Of a stretch of 12,980 nucleotides of DNA, positions 1-5,706 are shown piece after piece. Numbering within the stretch: position 1 is the stretch's first letter; the number at the start of each line of letters is the position of its first letter. Origin of the DNA: Planctomycetaceae bacterium (GTDB lineage: Bacteria; Planctomycetota; Phycisphaerae; SM23-33); contig JAJFVE010000125.1 in NCBI GenBank assembly GCA_021371965.1, positions 1-12,980 on the forward strand, read 5' to 3'. Made by a program: the position numbers and the translations under genes. The notes under the pieces were generated by a model that worked only from the letters and a program-made list of their open reading frames with translations, had not been told where the DNA came from and made no database searches.

Positions 1-377
1 TGTTCTGCGAAGACTCGATCGTCCGCGGCACGCAGCTCAAGGACACCGTGCGGATGCTTTACGAAGCCGGGGCCAAAGAAGTGCATATGCGCCCCGCCTG
101 CCCGCCGCTGGTCCACGGCTGCAAGTTCCTGAACTTCTCGCGTAGCCGCAGCGAAATGGATCTCGCCGGCCGCCGAGCACTGGACCAGATCGGCGGGGCC
201 TGCAAAGACCCCAAAACCGCCCGCGGAAACGACACCTGCTACAAGGCGATGGTCGAGGTCATCCGCAAGGAACTGAACCTGACGACGCTGAAATACCAGC
301 GTCTGGAAGACCTCGTTGCGGCCATCGGCCTGCCCAAGGAAAAGCTCTGCACCTACTGCTGGGACGGCCAGGAATAA
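1..377 (+). CDS. purF: Amidophosphoribosyltransferase, C-terminal part (5' end outside window)
   Basis: This is the C-terminal 124 residues of glutamine PRPP amidotransferase, which makes phosphoribosylamine in the first committed step of purine synthesis. The reading frame is open from base 3, and the start lies upstream of the window. The fragment opens with the PRPP-binding loop (CEDSIVRGT), followed by the usual helix and strand (EAGAKEVHMRPACPP). It carries the variant segment KFLNFSRSRSEMDLAGRRA in place of the GIDMPT stretch of the E. coli type. The last nine residues contain a C-x2-C pair (CTYC), and another cysteine lies in HGCKF. In Bacillus-type PurF, cysteines in comparable places bind a [4Fe-4S] cluster, so an Fe-S form is possible here; this is inference. 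No T-rich terminator follows, only the hairpin pair at 388-429. Confidence 0.9.
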   Translation, partial: FCEDSIVRGTQLKDTVRMLYEAGAKEVHMRPACPPLVHGCKFLNFSRSRSEMDLAGRRALDQIGGACKDPKTARGNDTCYKAMVEVIRKELNLTTLKYQRLEDLVAAIGLPKEKLCTYCWDGQE

Positions 378-387
378 GTGGAAGTAG

Positions 388-429
388 CATGGCATCGCGC
401 CCATGAGCAGCCCGGGTGTCCCGCCCGGG
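388..429. repeat. Two tandem GGGC/GCCC hairpins, degenerate member of the 3535/5564 repeat class
   Basis: Two short hairpins lie side by side. The first is CATGGC-ATCGC-GCCCATG (388-405), which matches the CATGGGC-N5-GCCCATG unit found elsewhere in the window but lacks one G. The second is CCCGGGT-GTCCC-GCCCGGG (411-429), whose stem closes through a T-G wobble. The 5-base loops resemble the ATCTC and GTCTC loops of the units at 3540 and 5569. Here both units point the same way, unlike the inverted pairs at 3535 and 5564. The position just after purF would also suit a weak terminator, but there is no T run. Confidence 0.5.
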
Positions 430-859
430 CATGTTGCGGGGTAATGGCAGAGACGGCCACTTCTTAGGGATGAGACTCCGGTGCCCTATTCAGGGTATAA
501 TCGTAGCTATTTCAGCATTAAAGTAATGTTTCATATTCGTAAATCGGCCGGCGTTGGGTTTGAGGTCGGCCGTGGGTGCGATGAGTCATGTCCGATACAA
601 AAATAAGTACCAAGAGACCCGGAATTGTCTTGTTGAAACAGTCACATGTGGTATTATTGAGCCTGCAACACGTTTTCAGATTGCTGGAAGGCTGTACCGA
701 TGTCCGATTCGCCAGGTTTTACCGAAGCTGCCGCAGTGCGATGTGAAGAGCAAGGCATGAGCGGAGCAGATTCTGAAGGAATGATCGCGATTCTTCGTGC
801 TTGCGGTGTAGCAAGCAGAAAGACCATTAGCAGTTGAGGGCTTGAGAAGGAGAGATCAT
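430..859. other. Gene-poor spacer and presumed leader of the PEP-CTERM gene
   Basis: I see no convincing gene here. The stretch is more AT-rich than its neighbours and probably holds the promoter and 5' leader of the gene at 860. A perfect TATAAT box lies at 496-501, but nothing like a good -35 box is correctly spaced from it. A second candidate is TTGTTG (630-635), 16 bases, TATTAT (652-657). A 7-bp hairpin, TGCTTGC-GGTGTA-GCAAGCA, sits at 798-817, about 40 bases before the start codon. A 68-codon open frame at 554-760 has no ribosome binding site and no recognisable protein features. Confidence 0.4.
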
Positions 860-2092
860 ATGCAGAAAAGAGTTCTCATGTTGGTTGTGCTGGTCGGCTT
901 GGCGCTGGCTTCGCCGACAATGGCCGGACCGTACGACTGGTTCGCTTGGACGGGCGAAACCAGCAATGACTACATGGACGTGAACAACTGGCGATGGGCC
1001 GGCGGCGTCAACACTCCCTTTGGAACCAAAGTTCTTGGCTCAGCAGACACGTTTGTGCATCCGACGGATGTTGGCATGTTGCTGGCGCAACGGCACGAGA
1101 TCGGCCAGGCTATAGGTGCAGCCCAGGGCGGCCCGCTTCCCCGCACGGCTAATCTCGACGGGTCGTCTGGCGCTTACCTCGCATGGAACGGTGGGTTGGG
1201 CCTCAACCAGACCTACGGGGCCATCGAAATCGACAGCGGCATGACGTTCAACATCTATAACGGTGCCAAGTATACCGTAGGCGGCGTGTCCGCCAACGGC
1301 TTTGGCACCGACCCCTATCAGGACTCGATCGACCTGAGCCGCACGTATCAAGGCAACCACCTCAAGACGACGGTCTACGTGACCACCGGCGGGTCTTTCA
1401 CGGCTAGCAGTTGGACCGGCAATATCTCCAGCACCGGCTATACAGCCAATGCCGGGATCTTCGCTGAAGGCAAGGCCACCGTGAATATTACGGGGAATTA
1501 CCTCATCGGTGGACCTACCCCCCAAACCAGAGGTGGCGGGCACCTGACAGTCAAGGGATACGATGCCGACAGCGTTCTGACGATTGCCAACGGCGACGGA
1601 CAGAAGATCTTCATGGGTTCTGCCTCCTACGAACGCGGATTCGACGGCATGACCGCTCAGAGCGATCCGGCAGAGTTGAGGATCATCCTCGACGCCAGCA
1701 ACGACGGCGGCCTCTTCAACACCGTCCAGACCAACATGCTCGACCTGCGCAGCCGCTACATCGATCCGATCGTAGGCGAGACGGACATGTACCGTCCGGT
1801 CAAGTTCACCGTTGAACTCGACGGCTACACCGTCACGGCCGGACAGGTGTTTGCGATCATCGTCGCCGACAGCATCACCAACGACGGCGGCACGACTCTG
1901 AACACCTTGGGCGTCATGGACAAGGGATGGAATACCACGTTTGAAGTCGACGGCGTGGCCATGCAGTTCCACCAGACGTACAACGGTCAGAGCGGCGTGT
2001 TCCTGGAAGTCATGCCCATCCCCGAGCCGGCGACCATGAGCCTGCTGGCGTTGGGTGGCCTGGCGGCCTTGATTCGCCGCCGTCGTCAGTAA
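860..2092 (+). CDS. Exported PEP-CTERM sorting-domain protein, function unknown
   Basis: The product is a 410-residue exported protein. Residues 1-22 form a signal peptide: MQKR, then a hydrophobic core, then a small-residue stretch ending near Ala22. The C-terminus is a classic PEP-CTERM tail: Pro-Glu-Pro at 388-390, a hydrophobic helix at about 392-405, and the basic end RRRRQ. Such tails are recognised by exosortase and usually mark proteins bound for the envelope or extracellular matrix. The body is rich in Gly, Thr, Asn and Asp and has no cysteine. It starts with W-x-G...D...NW (residues 30-45), as seen at the head of many planctomycete beta-strand-repeat proteins, so an all-beta fold is likely; no enzymatic motif was seen. 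The ATG at 860 was chosen over an in-frame TTG at 842 because AAGGAGAG (847-854) is correctly spaced from it and the signal peptide begins there. The gene stands alone between two spacers. No exosortase gene is in the window. Confidence 0.88.
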   Translation: MQKRVLMLVVLVGLALASPTMAGPYDWFAWTGETSNDYMDVNNWRWAGGVNTPFGTKVLGSADTFVHPTDVGMLLAQRHEIGQAIGAAQGGPLPRTANLDGSSGAYLAWNGGLGLNQTYGAIEIDSGMTFNIYNGAKYTVGGVSANGFGTDPYQDSIDLSRTYQGNHLKTTVYVTTGGSFTASSWTGNISSTGYTANAGIFAEGKATVNITGNYLIGGPTPQTRGGGHLTVKGYDADSVLTIANGDGQKIFMGSASYERGFDGMTAQSDPAELRIILDASNDGGLFNTVQTNMLDLRSRYIDPIVGETDMYRPVKFTVELDGYTVTAGQVFAIIVADSITNDGGTTLNTLGVMDKGWNTTFEVDGVAMQFHQTYNGQSGVFLEVMPIPEPATMSLLALGGLAALIRRRRQ

Positions 2093-2123
2093 TTGAAGCA
2101 CCTGTTACGACTGAATGCGATTC

Positions 2124-2151
2124 AACGGGCGGCCGGAAACGGCCGCCCGTT
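2124..2151 (+). terminator. 12-bp GAAA-loop hairpin after the PEP-CTERM gene
   Basis: A perfect 12-bp stem, AACGGGCGGCCG pairing with CGGCCGCCCGTT, closes on a GAAA tetraloop 31 bases after the stop codon. It is very stable and GC-rich. No T tract follows (GTCACGCG comes next), so it is either a terminator that works without a U tract or a 3'-end stabilising structure. Confidence 0.7.
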
Positions 2152-2317
2152 GTCACGCGCGGGGATACTCAACGCTTGCACGTCTGGCCAGGGCCGGACT
2201 GCAATCCTGGTGTGGAGAGAGGGCAATAATTGGGTGCTGATCCACACAAAAACGAGGAAACAGAAACAGTCATTATGACGGTGGTCTGTTGTTTTTGGGT
2301 TGTAGTCTGCCTTCTTG

Positions 2318-2352
2318 TTTGGGATTTGCAGTTTGGCGTTTGTGATTTGACG
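2318..2352. repeat. Five tandem TTTGNNR heptamers
   Basis: Five exact 7-base periods are visible: TTTGGGA, TTTGCAG, TTTGGCG, TTTGTGA and TTTGACG. The TTTG is invariant and the last three positions vary. Heptameric short tandem repeats (STRRs) are known from cyanobacteria; this array has the same form, but I cannot say whether it is related. Confidence 0.75.
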
Positions 2353-2376
2353 GCTTTTCGTGGCTGGGGCAAGTTA

Positions 2377-2405
2377 TTGCCTTAGCTGACGGTTGGGACT
2401 ATGCT
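2377..2405 (+). promoter_or_regulatory. Candidate sigma-70-type promoter for the M24 peptidase gene
   Basis: TTGCCT (2377-2382) and TATGCT (2400-2405) are separated by 17 bases. Transcription would begin near 2412, only a few bases before the ATG at 2415. That would make the message almost leaderless, in line with the lack of a Shine-Dalgarno sequence before that ATG. If the internal ATG at 2472 is used instead, the leader would be about 60 bases. Confidence 0.35.
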
Positions 2406-2414
2406 CAGGCGTCT

Positions 2415-3533
2415 ATGGGCAAGCGAAAAGGAAGCTCTGGCGAGATCCCGCGGCAGCGGCGGGGCAGGCTGATGGCCAAGGTTCGCAAGACCGGCGCCTC
2501 GGCGATGCTGATCACGCGGCCGCAGGACGTGGCGTATCTGAGCGGCTTTGGCGGGGAAGATTCATGGTTGTTGGTAGGGCAGCGGCAGGGATGCCTGATC
2601 ACCGACGGGCGGTTCGGCGAGCAGGCCGGGGATGAATGCCCCGGTCTGGAAGTGCACGTTCGCAAGGTCGGCCTGGCCGCGGCGACGGCGGAAGTGCTCA
2701 AAGGCCGTGGCGTGCGGAGCCTGGGCGTGCAGGCCGGGTACATGACCCTGGCCGAGCGGGCGGCGCTCGACAAAGCCGTCGGCGCCAAACGCATCAAGCC
2801 GGTGGGGGGGCTGGTCGAGGAGTTGCGGCAGGTCAAGGACGACGAAGAAGTTCGCATCATCCGCAAGGCCGTCGCCATCGCCGAGCGGGCATTTGAAAGG
2901 CTGACGGCTGGGGGGCGCAAAGGCTTTGTCGGTCGCAGCGAACGCGAGCTTGCAGCCGAGTTGGAATACCTTATGCGTCAGGAGGGGGCGGACGGGCCGG
3001 CGTTTGCGACGATTGTGGCGGTCAGCGCCCACGGCTCGCTGCCGCACCATCGCCCGGGCGCCACGCGCGTGCGGGGCGGCGACGCGGTGCTGATCGACTT
3101 CGGTGCGACGGTCGATGGCTATTGCAGCGACTTGACGCGGGTGCTGTTCGTCGATAAAATCCCGCCCAAACTGCTGGAGATTTACGAGGTGGTCCGCCAG
3201 GCGCAAGCCGCCGCAATCGCGGCGATCAAAGCCGGCGTCTCCTGCAGCAGCGTCGACGAGGCCGCACGCGACGTTATCGAGGCGGCGGGCTACGGACCGC
3301 AGTTTGTACACTCGCTGGGCCATGGGCTTGGCCGCGAGGTCCATGAGGCCCCAAGACTTGCAAAGCTGTACCGACCTCGCTTGAAGGCTGGCATGGTCGT
3401 GACGGTCGAGCCGGGAATCTATCTGCCCGGCGTGGGCGGGGTACGGATCGAAGATGACGTGCTGGTGACCCGCGGCGGATGCCGCAGGCTCAGCACGCTT
3501 TCGGTGCAGGCTTCGGCGATGGTGCTGGAGTAA
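2415..3533 (+). CDS. M24 family Xaa-Pro peptidase (aminopeptidase P / prolidase type)
   Basis: This is a cytoplasmic dinuclear metallopeptidase of the pita-bread (M24) fold, 372 residues, expected to cleave the bond before proline in peptides. The N-terminal creatinase-like domain spans about residues 15-140 ([15 protein letters not shown] at 31-45), and the catalytic domain about 145-372. The five expected metal ligands are present: Asp228 (IDFG), Asp239 (SDLTR), His303 (GHGLG), Glu332 (VEPGIY) and Glu346 (IEDD). The substrate and proton-shuttle histidines are also there: LPHHRP at 209-214 and VHEAP at 309-313. Whether it is an aminopeptidase P or a dipeptidase cannot be told from sequence alone. 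The start is uncertain: ATG 2415 has no Shine-Dalgarno but gives the expected N-terminal helix, while ATG 2472 would remove it. In many bacteria this gene heads a pepP-efp-accB-accC cluster. Here accB follows directly, with a repeat element where efp would be. Confidence 0.88.
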   Translation: MGKRKGSSGEIPRQRRGRLMAKVRKTGASAMLITRPQDVAYLSGFGGEDSWLLVGQRQGCLITDGRFGEQAGDECPGLEVHVRKVGLAAATAEVLKGRGVRSLGVQAGYMTLAERAALDKAVGAKRIKPVGGLVEELRQVKDDEEVRIIRKAVAIAERAFERLTAGGRKGFVGRSERELAAELEYLMRQEGADGPAFATIVAVSAHGSLPHHRPGATRVRGGDAVLIDFGATVDGYCSDLTRVLFVDKIPPKLLEIYEVVRQAQAAAIAAIKAGVSCSSVDEAARDVIEAAGYGPQFVHSLGHGLGREVHEAPRLAKLYRPRLKAGMVVTVEPGIYLPGVGGVRIEDDVLVTRGGCRRLSTLSVQASAMVLE

Positions 3534-3534
3534 G

Positions 3535-3604
3535 TGTGGCACGGGCATCTCGCCCGTGCAGACATGGCGAAGTCAGGGAACATGGGCGAGACGCCCATGC
3601 CACA
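3535..3604. repeat. 70-bp inverted-repeat element made of two GGGC-N5-GCCC hairpins
   Basis: The outer ends are TGTGGCA (3535-3541) and TGCCACA (3598-3604). Each arm is itself a hairpin. The left is GCACGGGC-ATCTC-GCCCGTGC (3539-3559) and the right is CATGGGC-GAGAC-GCCCATG (3581-3599). The arms are about 24 bases long and match as inverted repeats at 21 of 24 positions. The C-G pair in the left stem is replaced by a T-A pair in the right stem, a compensatory change that keeps the hairpin intact. The element fills the gap between the M24 peptidase stop and the ribosome binding site of accB. Confidence 0.85.
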
Positions 3605-3615
3605 GGAAGAACAGA

Positions 3616-4074
3616 ATGGACATCAAACAGATCAAGTTGCTGGTCCACCTGATGGTGGAGAATGACCTGAGCGAACTGGACATCGCCGATGGCGAGGCGA
3701 AAGTGCGCCTGCGCCGCGGGCCTGCCGGCAGTGTGCAGATGGTCCCGCAGGCGCCGATGCCGATGATGACCCCGCAGGCCGCCTCGGCCGCGGCGGCGAC
3801 GTCCGCCGAGGCGCCCAAGGCCGCGCCTGCTGGCAACCTCATCGAAATCAAGAGTCCGATGGTGGGCACTTTCTACGCCGCCCCCAGCCCCGACAGCGAC
3901 CCCTACATCAAGATCGGCGCCGTCGTCAGCGACAATTCGGTCGCATGCATCATCGAAGCCATGAAGGTCATGAATGAGATCAAGGCCGAGTGCAGCGGCA
4001 CGATCACCGAAATCTGCGTCAAGAACGCCCAGCCCGTCGAGTTCGGGCAGGTGCTCTTCCGGGTTAAACCGTAA
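3616..4074 (+). CDS. accB: Biotin carboxyl carrier protein of acetyl-CoA carboxylase
   Basis: This 152-residue protein carries biotin between the carboxylase and transferase steps that make malonyl-CoA for fatty-acid synthesis. The N-terminal region (1-35, MDIKQIKLL...[13 protein letters not shown]) is the family's usual start. Residues 42-74 are an Ala/Pro/Met-rich flexible linker. Residues 75-152 are the biotinyl domain, with the thumb segment [11 protein letters not shown] (91-101) and the biotinylation motif EAMKVMNE, whose lysine is Lys117. The start is ATG 3616, preceded by AGGAAG (3604-3609). A longer in-frame reading from 3556 only translates the upstream repeat element and gives a spurious 20-residue extension. 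The gene lies upstream of accC and is very likely co-transcribed with it. Confidence 0.95.
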   Translation: MDIKQIKLLVHLMVENDLSELDIADGEAKVRLRRGPAGSVQMVPQAPMPMMTPQAASAAAATSAEAPKAAPAGNLIEIKSPMVGTFYAAPSPDSDPYIKIGAVVSDNSVACIIEAMKVMNEIKAECSGTITEICVKNAQPVEFGQVLFRVKP

Positions 4075-4077
4075 AGA

Positions 4078-4162
4078 TTCACCGCAGATGACGCAGAGAA
4101 GAACAAGAGAGGCGGGGATAGTTAAGAGATTTTCTCTGCGGCTCTGCGATCTGTGCGGTTAA
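4078..4162. repeat. 85-bp inverted-repeat element of CGCAGAG type
   Basis: The left arm begins TTCACCGCAGATGACGCAG (from 4078) and continues AGAAGA to about 4102. The right arm (4130-4162) is the inverse: TTTTCTCTGCGG, then CTCTGCGATCTGTGCGGTTAA. The arms share ACCGCA, CAGAT and CGCAGAGAA blocks, and the right arm holds about one extra 8-base CGCAGAGC unit, as if the arms were built from short repeated modules. It occupies nearly the whole accB-accC gap and ends 9 bases before the AGGAG of accC. Its sequence is unlike the GGGC hairpin class. Confidence 0.75.
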
Positions 4163-4182
4163 TTGGAAGTCAGGAGACCTCA

Positions 4183-5559
4183 GTGTTCTCTAGAGTATTG
4201 ATTGCGAATCGCGGCGAGGTGGCCCTGCGTGTGATCCGGGCCTGCAAGGAGATGGGCATCGAAACGGTGGCCGTCTTCTCCGAGGCCGATCGCAACGCCA
4301 GCTACCTGCACCTGGCCGACGACCGCATCTGCATCGGCGAGGCGCCGTCGGCACAGAGTTACCTCAACATCCCGCGGATCATCGCGGCCGCCGAGATCGC
4401 CGATGTTGACGCGATCCACCCCGGCTACGGGTTCCTGGCCGAGAACGCCCACTTCGCCCAGATCTGCCGCGACTGCAAGATCGAGTTCATCGGACCGAGC
4501 GTCGAGGCCATGCGGGGCGTCGGCGACAAGATCCGCGCCAAGGAAATGGCCAAGGTCGCCAAGGTGCCCACCACGCCCGACAGCAACGGCGCCATCGACT
4601 CGGCGGACGAGGCCGTCAAGATCGCCGCGAAGATCGGATATCCCGTGGCCATCAAGGCCGCCGCCGGCGGCGGCGGACGCGGGATCCGCTTCGCCCACAA
4701 CGAGGCGTCCCTGCGCGGCAGCTTCAAACAGGCCCAGTCCGAAGCCGAGATCGCCTTCAAGGACGGCCGCCTGTACATGGAAAAGTGCATCCAGAACTTC
4801 CGCCACATCGAAGTGCAGATTCTCGGCGACATGGCCGGCAACGTCGTGCACCTCTTCGAGCGCGACTGCTCCGTTCAGCGGCGCAACCAGAAGCTCATCG
4901 AAGAAACCCCCGCCCCCGGCCTCAGCGAAGAGCTGCGGCAGGAAGTCTGCTCCTCGGCCGTGCGCCTGGCGAAAGAGTGCGGCTACTACAATGCCGGCAC
5001 GGTCGAGTTCATGCTCGACAGCAATAACAAGTTCTACTTCCTGGAAGTCAACGCCCGCATCCAGGTCGAGCACCCCATCACCGAGATGGTGACCGGCGTG
5101 GACTTGGTGAAGTGGCAACTGCGCGTGGCCGCCGGCGAGAAACTGCCCTTCGAGCAGAAGGATCTGCGACAGACCGGCACGAGCATCGAGTGCCGCATCA
5201 ACGCCGAGGACCCCGAGTTGAACTTCCGCCCCAGCCCCGGACCGGTCGAGGCGTTCGTCGCCCCGGGCGGCTACGGCGTGCGGTGGGACTCGCACGTGTA
5301 CCAGGGGTACACGATCCCGCCGACGTATGACAGCCTCATCGGCAAGCTGATCGTGCACCGCCCGACGCGCACCGAGGCGATCGCAACGGCCCAGCGGGCG
5401 CTGGAAGAGTTCGCCATCCACCCGACAAAGACCACCGTGCCGCTGTGCCGCAAGATTCTCTCGCACGAGAAGTTCGCCCGCGGCCAGTGGGACACGCAGA
5501 TGATCGAGCGCGACCTGCTGCCCGGCCCGGCCAAAGTCGCCCCGCCGGCTGAGAAATGA
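4183..5559 (+). CDS. accC: Biotin carboxylase subunit of acetyl-CoA carboxylase
   Basis: This ATP-grasp enzyme carboxylates biotin on AccB using ATP and bicarbonate. At 458 residues it is close to the usual length of about 450. The N-terminal domain carries [16 protein letters not shown] (2-17) and [10 protein letters not shown] (79-88). The ATP-grasp domain has Lys116 and Lys158, the glycine-rich lid AAGGGGRG (160-167), HIEVQ (208-212), and the catalytic stretch [13 protein letters not shown] (286-298). In that stretch Glu288, Asn290, Arg292 and Glu296 fall at the E. coli numbering; Arg338 (ECRIN) does too. The start is taken as GTG 4183 because AGGAG (4172-4176) precedes it and the protein then starts at the conserved [10 protein letters not shown]; an in-frame GTG at 4153 lies inside the repeat element. 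The last 15 residues are an Ala/Pro-rich tail. No accA or accD is in the window, so the transferase is encoded elsewhere. Confidence 0.96.
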   Translation: MFSRVLIANRGEVALRVIRACKEMGIETVAVFSEADRNASYLHLADDRICIGEAPSAQSYLNIPRIIAAAEIADVDAIHPGYGFLAENAHFAQICRDCKIEFIGPSVEAMRGVGDKIRAKEMAKVAKVPTTPDSNGAIDSADEAVKIAAKIGYPVAIKAAAGGGGRGIRFAHNEASLRGSFKQAQSEAEIAFKDGRLYMEKCIQNFRHIEVQILGDMAGNVVHLFERDCSVQRRNQKLIEETPAPGLSEELRQEVCSSAVRLAKECGYYNAGTVEFMLDSNNKFYFLEVNARIQVEHPITEMVTGVDLVKWQLRVAAGEKLPFEQKDLRQTGTSIECRINAEDPELNFRPSPGPVEAFVAPGGYGVRWDSHVYQGYTIPPTYDSLIGKLIVHRPTRTEAIATAQRALEEFAIHPTKTTVPLCRKILSHEKFARGQWDTQMIERDLLPGPAKVAPPAEK

Positions 5560-5563
5560 GTTT

Positions 5564-5695
5564 TGTGGCACGGGCGTCTCGCCCGTGCAGGCTGAATGAG
5601 CGAGCAGGGCGAAATGGGTGCCACGCACAACTCCGTTGTGCGTGTCCTCGAAGCTGAAGAAATCGAAGATGCATGGGCGAGACGCCCATGCCACA
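5564..5695. repeat. 132-bp inverted-repeat element, second copy of the GGGC hairpin class with an internal hairpin
   Basis: The ends are TGTGGCA (5564-5570) and TGCCACA (5689-5695). The left hairpin is GCACGGGC-GTCTC-GCCCGTGC (5568-5588) and the right hairpin is GCATGGGC-GAGAC-GCCCATGC (5671-5691). Both have perfect 8-bp stems, and the two loops are exact reverse complements. As at 3535, the left stem uses CAC/GTG and the right stem CAT/ATG. The 82 bases between the arms include a separate perfect 10-bp hairpin, CACGCACAAC-TCC-GTTGTGCGTG (5622-5644). The element begins 4 bases after the accC stop and ends directly at the AAGGGAG ribosome binding site of the next gene. Confidence 0.88.
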
Positions 5696-5706
5696 AGGGA
5701 GCAAGC

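Larger units (their letters stand above)
2152..2414. other. Non-coding spacer upstream of the M24 peptidase
   Basis: This spacer is gene-free as far as I can see. It contains a 7-bp inverted repeat, GTGTGGA (2210-2216) and TCCACAC (2241-2247), then a T-rich tract with the heptamer array at 2318-2352, then a promoter-like pair at 2377-2405. Short open frames on both strands here have no ribosome binding sites, and the minus-strand one simply translates the heptamer repeat. Confidence 0.5.

Noticed and set aside
554..760. A 68-codon plus-strand open frame in the first spacer
   Set aside because: No ribosome binding site, no hydrophobic or domain pattern, and unlike its neighbours in composition; better seen as spacer or leader DNA.
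1040..2101. A 353-codon minus-strand open frame opposite the PEP-CTERM gene
   Set aside because: The plus strand has a signal peptide, ribosome binding site and sorting tail; the minus frame has none of these.
2169..2372. A 67-codon minus-strand open frame before the M24 peptidase
   Set aside because: Its middle simply translates the TTTGNNR heptamer repeat and it lacks a ribosome binding site.
2562..3548. A 328-codon minus-strand open frame opposite the M24 peptidase
   Set aside because: It is the antisense of a gene with all five metal ligands intact.
3535..3604. A simple rho-independent terminator for the M24 peptidase gene
   Set aside because: There is no T tract, the same structure recurs at 5564 with matching ends, and the next gene follows at once, so a repeat element is the better reading.
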